Origin: Candidatus Eisenbergiella merdavium | GTDB taxonomy: Bacteria > Bacillota > Clostridia > Lachnospirales > Lachnospiraceae | Direction of reading: 5' to 3' | Assembly (NCBI GenBank): GCA_019119595.1 | Contig: DWWS01000013.1 | Location: 146,756 to 210,755 of the forward strand | Length of the DNA: 64,000 nucleotides | Shown here: in pieces, positions 42,020 to 50,145 of the stretch | How the letters are laid out: every line of letters begins with the position of its first letter | Numbering within the stretch: position 1 is the first letter of the stretch | Position numbers and translations under genes: made by a program | The notes under the pieces: model-generated | What the model was told of the DNA's origin: nothing | Databases searched by the model: none | The model's input: the letters and a program-made list of their open reading frames with translations, nothing else

Positions 42020-43612
42020 ATGAAATATAGATGTATGCTTAAGATAACGGCTGTCTTCCTGACGGCGGCTTTTTTTACGGTGTCCCTGCCGGCACCTTCC
42101 CTTGCGGCGGAGCTTCCTTCCGGCGGAGCGCTTGAAAGCGAGATGACAGAGGGCGAGGGAACGGAGACTGAGGCGCCGGGAAATGAGGGGACGGAGAGCG
42201 AAGCGCAGACGGCAGGTACGGAAAGCGCGGAGATTTCTGAAACGGATGCGGAGAGTTCCGCTGAAGAAGAAACGCAGACGGCAGAGAGCTGGCCTGCGGG
42301 GCCGGCCATCGCTGCACCGTCGGGGATCCTGATGGAAGCCGCTACCGGTACCGTTCTGTACGATAAAAACATGCATGAGCAGCACTATCCGGCGAGCATT
42401 ACCAAGGTCATGACGGCGCTGCTCGCCATTGAAAACTGCGATCTGGATGAAATTGTGACCGTGCCCCATGAGGCGGTATACATGGAGGATAAGGGCTCCC
42501 ATATCGCGCTGGATGAGGGAGAGGAGCTGTCGGTGGAGGACTGCCTGTATGCCATCATGCTGGCTTCCGCCAACGACGCGGCGTATGCTCTTGCAGTACA
42601 TGTGGGAGGCTCCATCGAGGGCTTTGCCGATATGATGAACGAAAGGGCGCTGGAGCTGGGCTGTCAGGACACGCATTTTACCAATCCCCACGGGCTTCCG
42701 GACGAGAATCATGTGACCAGCGCATACGATATGGCCCTGATCACAAGAGAGGCATTGAAGCACGAGATTTTCCGCACGGTTTCCGGGACGACCTTTTATG
42801 AGATCCAGCCCTCCGAGAACCAGCCTGATCTGATCCCCATGTCCCATCACCACAAGATGCTTTTTGGAGGCAGATATCATTATGACGGCGTATTCGCAGG
42901 AAAGAACGGCTATACAACGGCAGCGCAGAATACTCTGGTTACCTGTGCGCAGAGGGATGGGATGGACCTGATCTGTGTTACAATGGAAACGCAGGGGCAG
43001 CAGGTCTATGTGGATGCGGCGACGCTGTTTGATTTTGGCTTTGAAAATTTTAAAAAGGCGGATATCGCGGAACATACCTCCGGCGGCGTGACGGCCTCCG
43101 TTCATGCGAGGACGAACGGTGTGGAAAGCGGCGTGGCGCCGACGGAGGAAATCCCGGTTCAGCTTGAGGAAGACGGTTACGTGGTCCTTCCCGCTTCCGT
43201 CTCATGGGAGGAACTGGAGCCGGTCCTTTATTACGATACAGAGAATGCGAAGGAGGGAGGAAGCGCAACGCTGGAATACAGCTATGCGGGACGCCTGGTC
43301 GGTCAGGCGGAAATCGCGCTTCCCGCTTCTCTTGTAATTCCGGAGGAGACACCTGCGCCGGTGGAAACGGAAGCTGTCGAAGAAACGGTCAGGGAGGAAA
43401 AAAACGGTTTCCCGTGGCTGTATCTTGCGGCCGGAATTGCGGCGGCGGCCGCTTTGGCCGGCGGCGGTTATCTTTTCGTCAGACGCCAGATCTGGAAAGC
43501 CAGATGGCGCAGGAGAAGATCCGGCAGGAGGGATCCGGTTTACCGCCAGCATGTGAGAAGAAATAACGTTTATCACGTTCAGGCAAGAAAGCGGAGCTGG
43601 TGGAGAAGGTAG
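42020..43612 (+). CDS. D-alanyl-D-alanine carboxypeptidase, DacF type (penicillin-binding protein)
   Basis: This exported enzyme trims the terminal D-Ala from peptidoglycan. A signal peptide ends near ...SLPAPSLAA (residues 1-30). About 60 residues of Glu/Thr/Ser-rich linker follow. The catalytic triad motifs are SITK (near residue 126), SAN (near 182) and KNG in AGKNGYT (near 294, a variant of KTG common in clostridia). A C-terminal beta domain, a transmembrane helix (WLYLAAGIAAAAALAGGGYL) and a very basic cytosolic tail follow. The 530-residue length exceeds the family norm because of linker and tail. AAGGAG precedes the ATG. Confidence 0.92.
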   Translation: MKYRCMLKITAVFLTAAFFTVSLPAPSLAAELPSGGALESEMTEGEGTETEAPGNEGTESEAQTAGTESAEISETDAESSAEEETQTAESWPAGPAIAAPSGILMEAATGTVLYDKNMHEQHYPASITKVMTALLAIENCDLDEIVTVPHEAVYMEDKGSHIALDEGEELSVEDCLYAIMLASANDAAYALAVHVGGSIEGFADMMNERALELGCQDTHFTNPHGLPDENHVTSAYDMALITREALKHEIFRTVSGTTFYEIQPSENQPDLIPMSHHHKMLFGGRYHYDGVFAGKNGYTTAAQNTLVTCAQRDGMDLICVTMETQGQQVYVDAATLFDFGFENFKKADIAEHTSGGVTASVHARTNGVESGVAPTEEIPVQLEEDGYVVLPASVSWEELEPVLYYDTENAKEGGSATLEYSYAGRLVGQAEIALPASLVIPEETPAPVETEAVEETVREEKNGFPWLYLAAGIAAAAALAGGGYLFVRRQIWKARWRRRRSGRRDPVYRQHVRRNNVYHVQARKRSWWRR

Positions 43613-43666
43613 CAGGGGGTAAACGGTCTTCTGTTCACACAGGAAAACGATGCTGTCAGGCAGTTC

Positions 43667-43884
43667 ATGAAAGAAACGGCATCGGATCCACTTGTGCTGG
43701 AGAATCAGCGGTTAGCCCTTCTGAATCAGCAGGCCATGCTTTTTTATCAGCAGCAGGCCGATCCGGTTCTTTGCCAACAGGCGCTCTTAACATACAGGAG
43801 CTTGCCGCCGCTGTGCAGCAGTCCACCGCGCAGCCTGCGCGCTATGAATATGAATTAAGAAAGAACGTAAAGGGGCCGGAGTGA
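43667..43884 (+). pseudogene. Frameshifted small Gln-rich helical gene
   Basis: One frame gives MKETASDPLVLENQRLALLN, then QQAMLFYQQQADPVLCQQALL. About 35 codons later a different frame continues plausibly as NIQELAAAVQQSTAQPARYE. Together they read as one helical polypeptide broken by a single-base shift near 43785-43790. The protein-like signal extends upstream of 43667 (GLLFTQENDAVRQF) without a good start. It lies just after the carboxypeptidase gene. I do not recognise the family. A sequencing error is an alternative. Confidence 0.4.
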
Positions 43885-43894
43885 ATCCGGCCCC
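43872..43894. terminator. Terminator hairpin between convergent genes
   Basis: GGGGCCGGA (43872-43880) and TCCGGCCCC (43886-43894) form a perfect 9-bp stem with a GTGAA loop. It overlaps the end of the frameshifted gene and precedes the convergent coiled-coil gene. Confidence 0.6.
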
Positions 43895-43902
43895 GATTTC
43901 TG

Positions 43903-44451
43903 TCAGAGAGCTGTTGCCTGAAGCTGTGAGAGCGTTTCCTTTACATCCCGCATTTGCGTGTCGAGCCGGTTTACCCGGATGGCAAGCATTTCAACCTCAG
44001 TCTGAGGCTTCATGGCTTCATGCAGATTTCTTGCCAGATCCAAATGTCCCTCGGCCACACGGCGGATGCCTGTTGTAATTTCATTTTCTATGGTCAGCCT
44101 GGTCTGCTTCAGGTCATTTTCTATTGTCCCAAGCCGGAAAACCTCATTTTCAACGGAGTCCATGCGGTTCTCAAGCTTGTCCATACGGCCCTCCAGGCCA
44201 TCCATACGGCCCTCCAGGCCGTCCATGCGGTTCTCAAGCTTGTCCATGCGGCCCTCCAGGCCGTCCATGCGGTTCTCAAGCTTGTCCATACGGCCCTCTA
44301 GGCCATCCATACGGCCCTCCAGGCTGTCCATGCGGTTCTCAAGCTTATCCATGCGGCCTTCTAGTCTGTCAAATCTGTATTCAAACTTACCTTCAAGACT
44401 GTCGATTTTTGTTACGATGACGGTCAGTATTTCCTTTAATTCATGATCCAT
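43903..44451 (-). CDS. Heptad-repeat coiled-coil protein
   Basis: The 182-residue protein has a repeat region (about residues 19-110) built of LEGRMDG and LENRMDK/S heptads, at least eleven consecutive units. A non-repeated helix (IENDLKQTRLTIENEITTGI ... LAIRVNRLDTQMRDVKETL) follows. It should form a long parallel coiled coil in the cytosol. Related proteins are annotated only as hypothetical or as having weak similarity to tail-fibre or DUF1640-like proteins. TTGGAGG precedes the ATG. The corresponding DNA is a 21/42-bp near-identical tandem repeat (about 44150-44370) prone to copy-number change. Confidence 0.75.
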   Translation of the reverse strand: MDHELKEILTVIVTKIDSLEGKFEYRFDRLEGRMDKLENRMDSLEGRMDGLEGRMDKLENRMDGLEGRMDKLENRMDGLEGRMDGLEGRMDKLENRMDSVENEVFRLGTIENDLKQTRLTIENEITTGIRRVAEGHLDLARNLHEAMKPQTEVEMLAIRVNRLDTQMRDVKETLSQLQATAL

Positions 44452-44498
44452 ACAGGAACCTCCAATCTTTTTTTGCCAGGCGCCTTTGATGTGATATG

Positions 44499-44527
44499 AC
44501 TATATCATAAAAGAAGAGAGGTGTAAA
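44499..44527 (-). promoter_or_regulatory. Promoter of the coiled-coil gene
   Basis: Reverse strand TTTACA (44527-44522), 17 nt, TATAGT (44504-44499). Confidence 0.55.
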
Positions 44528-44634
44528 TGAATTCAAAATTCAATAAAATTGACCATTGGCACAAGCGCCACGGATGAACGGAAGAGGACGGAAAGGCGGG
44601 CTGCGGCGGCCATGCATTCGCTTCGCGCAGGATC

Positions 44635-44871
44635 CTATTTTACCATTTCCTTCAGCTCCCTCAGAAGCTGTATGTCCTCGGCGGTCAGCCTCAGGTTGGT
44701 TCCGATCTGTCTGCCGTCGGGGGAGGTGATGGTCACGTCTATGATGGTTCCCTGCTCCATAGCGGTTTTGGAAGCCGCGTTCAAAAACGCCGGAAACTTG
44801 GGATGACGGGTCTGAAACTGTTCCCAGGCGCCCTTTAGCTGAAGCAGCTTAAGCGGATTGATGCTGTTCAT
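44635..44871 (-). CDS. Small conserved-looking protein of unknown function
   Basis: The 78-residue product begins MNSINPLKLLQLKGAWEQF, contains TRHPKFPAFLNAA and IDVTITSPDGRQIGTNLRLT, and ends in a helix, ELKEMVK. I recall similar short proteins in Lachnospiraceae without a known role. The ATG at 44871 follows AAAGGAG by 6 nt, which rules out the in-frame start at 44889. There is no membrane segment or Cys. Confidence 0.7.
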   Translation of the reverse strand: MNSINPLKLLQLKGAWEQFQTRHPKFPAFLNAASKTAMEQGTIIDVTITSPDGRQIGTNLRLTAEDIQLLRELKEMVK

Positions 44872-45052
44872 TATTTTCTCCTTTGCCACGATCTGATTCC
44901 TGATGCCGGAGCGCTCCGGCGCTTATTCAGTTTACAGGAGGCATCCGGTATTGTCAAATCTTATCGAACCGGTTGAAAAGGCGCGGGCATTTACGGTATA
45001 ATTGACGAAAAGAGGTTCCGGATGCGTAAAACGCTTCGGCAGGGAGGAAATC

Positions 45053-46036
45053 ATGATATTTAAGTGCCAGAGCTGCGGCGGAAATGTGGTATATGACCCG
45101 GAGCAGGGAAGGATGCACTGCCCGTACTGCGACGGCGTGGATACGCAGAAGCAGGAGGCGGGAGACGGCCGGATGGTCTGCAAAAACTGCGGCGCGCCCC
45201 TTGAGGCGGGAGAATTCGGCTCCGCCGTAAGGTGCGCTTACTGCGGACAGTACACGATCCTGGACGATCGGATCGGGGATGCGTACCGCCCCCGCTTTAT
45301 CCTTCCGTTTAAGATTGGGAAGAGGGAAGCGTCTGAGCGGCTGCAGGGCGAGTTTAAAAACCGGATCTTTGCGCCGGATTCCTTCCTTTCAGAGGCGACG
45401 CTGTCACGGATGGAAGGGAGCTATGTCCCATTCTGGCTGTATGATATGGCCGCGGATTGTCATTATGACGGAACGGGAACCAGGGTACGGGTGTGGAGAA
45501 GCGGCGATACGGAATATACGGAAACCTCCTGGTTTCATGTGCTGCGGGATATGCAGGTGCAGTTTGACAAGGTTCCTGCCGATGCCTCCAGGCAGCTTCC
45601 GGACGAGATCATGGATCTGATGGAGCCCTATGAGTATGGAGGGCTTCAGGATTTTACGCCGGAATATATGTCCGGCTTTCTGGGAGAGGTATATAACGGT
45701 CCCAGTGAGGAGTTTTCGCCCCGGGCGCAGGAAAAGGCCAGAGCGGATGCGAAAAGCCTGCTGATGCAGACCGTTTCCGGCTATTCCACCCTCATTCCGA
45801 ATCAGGAGACGGTGGACGTCAGGCAGCAGGACGCGCAGTATGCGCTGCTTCCGGTCTGGTGCTACAGATACCGCTACCGGGACAGGGATTATGACTGCTA
45901 TGTGAACGGCCAGACGGGGAAGATGGCGGGAGAGCTTCCGCTGTCTGTTCCCTGCATGCTGCTCTACACAGGCACGTTTTTTGCCTGTCTGACTGCAGTG
46001 CTGATGCTGATCTGGGCGTGCATTTCGCTTTTTTAG
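45053..46036 (+). CDS. Zinc-ribbon protein with C-terminal membrane helix
   Basis: The 327-residue protein has three CxxC pairs: FKCQSCGGNVVY, MHCPYCDG and VCKNCGAPLE/RCAYCGQY, which form two rubredoxin-like zinc ribbons in the first 75 residues. A conserved domain follows (FILPFKIGKREASERLQGEF, SYVPFWLYD, LLPVWCYRYRYRDRDYDCYV), known from clostridial TFIIB-type zinc-ribbon proteins. One hydrophobic helix sits at the very C-terminus (LLYTGTFFACLTAVLMLIWA). It is followed at once by a TPM-domain gene, a common partner. The function is unknown; membrane quality control is a guess. Confidence 0.75.
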   Translation: MIFKCQSCGGNVVYDPEQGRMHCPYCDGVDTQKQEAGDGRMVCKNCGAPLEAGEFGSAVRCAYCGQYTILDDRIGDAYRPRFILPFKIGKREASERLQGEFKNRIFAPDSFLSEATLSRMEGSYVPFWLYDMAADCHYDGTGTRVRVWRSGDTEYTETSWFHVLRDMQVQFDKVPADASRQLPDEIMDLMEPYEYGGLQDFTPEYMSGFLGEVYNGPSEEFSPRAQEKARADAKSLLMQTVSGYSTLIPNQETVDVRQQDAQYALLPVWCYRYRYRDRDYDCYVNGQTGKMAGELPLSVPCMLLYTGTFFACLTAVLMLIWACISLF

Positions 46037-46071
46037 AAGAAGGACGGGAAAGCTTCGGCGTGGAGGGCTTC

Positions 46072-46986
46072 ATGGGAAACGGAGATATCAACTGGAAAAA
46101 ATATTTTGCATACTTCAAATACTGGTTTCTTGCCATCCTTCTGCTTGCCGTGCTGTTCGCGGTTCTGTCCGGGGTTCGGGAGCGCGCGGCGCAGGGGCGG
46201 GGAAATGTTGCGGAACGGACGAACCGGGAATGCGATACCTCAGAGCGGGTCTTCGACTATGCGGATGTGCTGACCGAAAGCCAGGAGGAGGCGTTAAGGG
46301 CCTTGATCGCGGAGAAGGAGGCGCAGACCGCCTGCGATATCGTGCTGGTTACGCTGAATGAATCCCTTGCGGAATATGCCGCAGCCTATGAGGACAGGAT
46401 GGGATGGCTTTCCCCCTCCCAATATACGATGGTATATGCGGATAATTTTTATGATGAGCACAAATTCGGCTATGACAGGCCTCACGGCGACGGGGTGCTG
46501 CTTCTGGACAACTGGTATCGGGAAGCGGACGGCGGCGTGTATTCCTGGCTGAGTACCTGCGGCAGGGCGGAGGATCGCTTTTCCTCGGAAATGATTGATT
46601 CCCTGCTGACTGAGGCGCTCGCGGACGTGGAGCAGGATCCTTATGGAGCCTATGTGGAATATGTGAACCTGTTTGCCCGGATGATGACGGACAGCGGCGG
46701 TGTTCCGGAGATCCCGGCGGCTGTTCCCCTCGTTCTTTCGGTTATTGGGACGGCCCTGTTCGCGGCGGGCTCACTGAAGAATCACAAGGGAAAGAGGACC
46801 GTGAATCTCACCACCTATGTGGAAGGCGGGGAGCCGGAGCTGAGGAGGCGGGAGGACATATTTTTAAGAAAAACAGTGACGAAAAGACGTATTGAAACGA
46901 ATGGCGGTGGAGGAGGCAAAGGAGGAGGCGGACATCATGTTTCCTCCGGAGGCGTTTCCCATGGCGGAGGCGGCCACAGAAGGTAG
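46072..46986 (+). CDS. TPM-domain membrane protein with Gly/His-rich tail
   Basis: The 304-residue protein has an N-terminal membrane helix (YWFLAILLLAVLFAVLSGV). A TPM (TLP18.3/Psb32/MOLO-1) domain (FDYADVLTESQEEALRALI, TACDIVLVTL, GDGVLLLDNW) follows, then a second hydrophobic helix (AVPLVLSVIGTALFAAGSL). The tail is GGGGGKGGGGHHVSSGGVSH-like, with possible metal binding. TGGAGG lies before the ATG at 46072. Its position behind the zinc-ribbon gene suggests the two proteins work together in the membrane. Confidence 0.82.
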   Translation: MGNGDINWKKYFAYFKYWFLAILLLAVLFAVLSGVRERAAQGRGNVAERTNRECDTSERVFDYADVLTESQEEALRALIAEKEAQTACDIVLVTLNESLAEYAAAYEDRMGWLSPSQYTMVYADNFYDEHKFGYDRPHGDGVLLLDNWYREADGGVYSWLSTCGRAEDRFSSEMIDSLLTEALADVEQDPYGAYVEYVNLFARMMTDSGGVPEIPAAVPLVLSVIGTALFAAGSLKNHKGKRTVNLTTYVEGGEPELRRREDIFLRKTVTKRRIETNGGGGGKGGGGHHVSSGGVSHGGGGHRR

Positions 46987-47006
46987 AGAGGAAAGGGGAT
47001 ATCAGA

Positions 47007-47720
47007 ATGAAACTGCAGTATTTGGGACATTCCTGCTTTAAACTGGAGGCAGAGGGGTATGAGATCGTGCTGGATCCGTATGAAAAGGATTCGGTGCCCG
47101 GGCTGAAACCGCTTGCCGTTGAGGCGGATCAGTGTCTGTGCAGCCATGGACACGGCGATCACTGCGGTCTGGAATGGATCCGGCTGAAAAACAGCGGGGC
47201 GGCAAGCCCGTTTCGGATCGAACGGCTGGAAAGCTGGCATGATGAGGAAAAGGGAGCGCTCCGCGGGAGCAATGTGATCCACATCCTGCAGGCGGACGGG
47301 CTGAAGGTCATCCATCTGGGAGATATCGGCTGCATGCCGGAAAAATGGCAGATGGAGCGGATGATGGATGCCGATGTGATCCTGGCTCCGGTGGGAGGCT
47401 ACTATACCGCGGAGCCGGAGGTGATACGTGAGCTGATCGGAAGGCTTTCCCCCGGCGTCATGATCCCCATGCACTACCGGACGGAGAAAAGCGGCTTTCC
47501 GGTTCTGAAGACCTGTGAGGAATATCTGAAGGACTGTGAGAACGTGACGAGATATGATACGGACAGCATACGGCTGGAGCCGGGAGAAAGAGTTGACGCG
47601 GTCGTGGCGGCAGGCGCTGCCCCGGCAGGAGATTCCCCGGCGGGAGCTTCTCCTGCTGCGCCAGCGGAAAACAGGGAGCACACAAGGGTGGTTGTCCTGA
47701 AGCAGTGGGCGCTTGGCTGA
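47007..47720 (+). CDS. MBL-fold metallo-hydrolase
   Basis: This 237-residue metallo-beta-lactamase-fold protein has LGHSCFKLE at the start, the metal motif SHGHGDHCG (residues 46-54), HLGDIGC and IPMHYRTEK. It belongs to the UPF0173/YtkL-like group of small hydrolases with unknown substrate. The C-terminal end has about 20 residues of Ala/Pro/Gly-rich repeats (AAGAAPAGDSPAGASPAAPA) before a final strand, VVVLKQWALG, unusual for the family. It is cotranscribed with the TPM gene and converges on the MATE gene. Confidence 0.87.
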   Translation: MKLQYLGHSCFKLEAEGYEIVLDPYEKDSVPGLKPLAVEADQCLCSHGHGDHCGLEWIRLKNSGAASPFRIERLESWHDEEKGALRGSNVIHILQADGLKVIHLGDIGCMPEKWQMERMMDADVILAPVGGYYTAEPEVIRELIGRLSPGVMIPMHYRTEKSGFPVLKTCEEYLKDCENVTRYDTDSIRLEPGERVDAVVAAGAAPAGDSPAGASPAAPAENREHTRVVVLKQWALG

Positions 47721-47735
47721 GACTGTTTAGCCTGC

Positions 47736-49085
47736 TCAGCCTTCAAAGCCGTGCAGCCAGTCCGCTTTCAGGAAGTAGATCAGAAAGACGATGGAGCTTA
47801 AGCACCAGGTGAGGGGATAAGCCCAGAAGATCACCCGGATGGAGGGGATGAGGCGCACGGTGACGGTGATATAGCTGATGCGGATCACGCACCAGCAGCA
47901 GAGCATGACCAGCATGGGAACGGCGGCTCGTCCTGCGCCCCTTAAAATGCCCGCAACGCAGTGGGAAAAGGACAGCAGGAAATAAAACAGGGTGACGGTT
48001 CTCGCCTGGGCGACTCCGTAGGCGACCACCTGGGGATCGCTGTTAAAGGCGGCGATGAGAACCGGGGCGGCAAGATTGATGATAAGCCCCACCAGCTCGG
48101 CCATGACAACGGAGCACAGGATGCCGAACCTGGCTCCTTTTTTTGCCCGCTCATACTGCCCGGCGCCCAGGTTCTGGCTGATGAAGGTGGTCAACGACAT
48201 GGCGAAGCAGGTGATGGGAAGAAAGCCGAAGCCCTCGATCTTGGAATAGGCCCCGCAGCCCGCCATGGCCAGAGCGCCGAAGCTGTTGATGTTGGCCTGC
48301 ACCACCACGTTTGCCACGGAAATGATGGAATTCTGAAAGCCGGAGGGCAGGCCGTTCTGTATGATCTGCTTCAGGTAAAAGCTGTGGAAACGGATTTTTA
48401 ACGGATAAACCCGGTAGTCCTCAGGGCTTTTTAAAAGCTGGAGCAGGCAGAGGACGGCGCTGACGAACTGGGATATGATGGTGGCAAAAGCCGCGCTGCC
48501 CACACCGAGATGAAATCCGCCGATGAACAGAAGGTCAAGAACCACGTTTACCACGGAGGAAACGATCAGGTAGATCAGAGGGTGCCTGCTGTCCCCTACG
48601 GACTGGAGGATTCCAACGAATATGTTATAGAGCACGAAGGCGATGGAGCCGCAGAAATAGATGCGGAAGTAGGTAATGGAATTGGGAAGCACGTTTTCGG
48701 GCGTGCCCATCCAGACCAGCAGAACGGGTGCAAGAAGAAGCCCGATCACGGTAAGCAGCACGCCCGCCGCAAGACCGAAGGCTACCGTGGTGTGGATGGC
48801 CTTCTGCACACGGTCGATCTGCCTGGCTCCGTAATATCTGGCGATGACGACGCCCGCGCCGATGGAAATACCGTTGAAAAAGCCGACCATCAGAAAGATA
48901 AGGCTTCCGGAGGAGCTGACGGCCGCAAGAGCCTCGCTTCCGAGAAAATTTCCAACGATCAGGGAATCCGCGGTATTGTAAAGCTGCTGAAACAGGTTCC
49001 CCAGAAAAAGGGGGATGGCAAAGGCGGTAAGCCTTCCTGCAATGGACCCTTCGGTCATGAGTGTGGATCGACTCTGGCTTTTCAT
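47736..49085 (-). CDS. MATE family efflux transporter
   Basis: This 449-residue membrane protein has twelve predicted helices in two halves: IAGRLTAFAIPLFLGNLFQQ at the start, ASTGSLIFLMVGFFNGISIG-like helix 2 (here SSGSLIFLMVGFF), and AMAGCGAYSKIEGFGFLPIT at the start of the second half. MATE proteins export cationic drugs or toxic metabolites with Na+ or H+. CGGAGG lies before the ATG. No regulator is adjacent. Confidence 0.93.
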   Translation of the reverse strand: MKSQSRSTLMTEGSIAGRLTAFAIPLFLGNLFQQLYNTADSLIVGNFLGSEALAAVSSSGSLIFLMVGFFNGISIGAGVVIARYYGARQIDRVQKAIHTTVAFGLAAGVLLTVIGLLLAPVLLVWMGTPENVLPNSITYFRIYFCGSIAFVLYNIFVGILQSVGDSRHPLIYLIVSSVVNVVLDLLFIGGFHLGVGSAAFATIISQFVSAVLCLLQLLKSPEDYRVYPLKIRFHSFYLKQIIQNGLPSGFQNSIISVANVVVQANINSFGALAMAGCGAYSKIEGFGFLPITCFAMSLTTFISQNLGAGQYERAKKGARFGILCSVVMAELVGLIINLAAPVLIAAFNSDPQVVAYGVAQARTVTLFYFLLSFSHCVAGILRGAGRAAVPMLVMLCCWCVIRISYITVTVRLIPSIRVIFWAYPLTWCLSSIVFLIYFLKADWLHGFEG

Positions 49086-49478
49086 AATTTCCTCCGTTTC
49101 CGCTCCAAAGAGAGATTTGTCCCTTGGAAGCCCAATTTTTTATTATAGCACGGAAATGAAAAAAACAAATCCCTTTTTGTGGAAATATTTCGAAAAGGGT
49201 ATTACGTTATGACAGGAGCTGGTCCGGAATATCTTTACGCTGGTGTGGATTTCAGGTGTTTCCGATCTGTTTTTGGGACGCGCTTAAGCTTTGCGCCGGG
49301 AGCCTGGCTGATGCCCGGGATCCGGACGGCTTCGGGTGCCTGATGGGTGCGGGGAGGTTTTGGCACCTGGGAAACGGCTCTTGCGGTAATCAGAGGACTT
49401 TCCCTCCGGGTAGCTGGTTTTATGCAGCAGGGGGAGGAAAAAGGATGAAAGCGCCATGGCGCGGATGGGAGTAACAGG
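49086..49478. other. Intergenic stretch without a convincing gene
   Basis: TTATTATAGC near 49140 may be part of the MATE promoter on the reverse strand. The remaining 250 bp have no open frame with protein-like composition and no clear promoter for the HAD gene. Confidence 0.4.
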
Positions 49479-50108
49479 ATGAAGCATATGAGGGAACAGA
49501 AAAAAATCATCGTTTTTACTGACAGCGGAGATACGATCATAGATGAAGCGACCCAGCAGTATCGGGAGGACGGAATTGTGACTGCTGCGGATTTCATTGA
49601 GGACGCGGGAGACGTCTTAAAGCAGATGGATGAAGCGGGGTATACCATAGCTCTCGTGGCGGACGGTAAAGAGGAGTCCTTTCAGAACGTTTACCGCAAA
49701 AACGGACTGAAGGGCTGCTTCGACGCCTGGGTGGTGTCCGAAACTGTGGGTCAGGAGAAGCCTGCGCAGATCATGTTTCAGACAGCCATGGATCAGTTGG
49801 GATTGTCGGAAGCGGACAAGCTGAGGATTGTCATGATCGGAAACAACCTGAAGAAGGATGTGGCGGGCGCGAACCGTTTCGGACTGACCTCCGTCTGGCT
49901 GGACTGGTCGCCCCGGTATTTTCATGAGTTTGAGGAAGAGGACTGGAAGCCGGATTACACGGTGAGGCACCCCTCTGAGCTGATCCCCCTTTTGGAGAAG
50001 TTGGAAAAGGAGCTGGAAGAAGAGGAGCTTCAGAAGCTGGCGGAATACTTAAACACCGAGGAATATATGACGCCCTGCCGGAGCGGTTATATTTGTAAGC
50101 GGACATAA
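49479..50108 (+). CDS. HAD superfamily hydrolase
   Basis: The 209-residue phosphatase-like protein has motif I VFTDSGDTI (nucleophile Asp), a middle ALVADGKEES, SETVGQEKPAQIMFQTAMDQ (motif III Lys) and motif IV VMIGNNLKKDVAGANRFGL. In motif I the second Asp is a Gly-Asp (DSGD), as in some HAD-IA members; the substrate is unknown. The C-terminal 35 residues are a Glu/Leu-rich helix. GGGAG lies upstream of the ATG. The next gene starts 37 nt later. Confidence 0.85.
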   Translation: MKHMREQKKIIVFTDSGDTIIDEATQQYREDGIVTAADFIEDAGDVLKQMDEAGYTIALVADGKEESFQNVYRKNGLKGCFDAWVVSETVGQEKPAQIMFQTAMDQLGLSEADKLRIVMIGNNLKKDVAGANRFGLTSVWLDWSPRYFHEFEEEDWKPDYTVRHPSELIPLLEKLEKELEEEELQKLAEYLNTEEYMTPCRSGYICKRT

Positions 50109-50145
50109 AAAGGGACGGGCCGATACGGCGGAAGGGAGTAAGAAA

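Noticed and set aside
44150-44370. Regular repeats resembling a CRISPR array
   Set aside because: Units are contiguous 21/42-bp coding repeats for heptads without unique spacers, and no cas gene is present.
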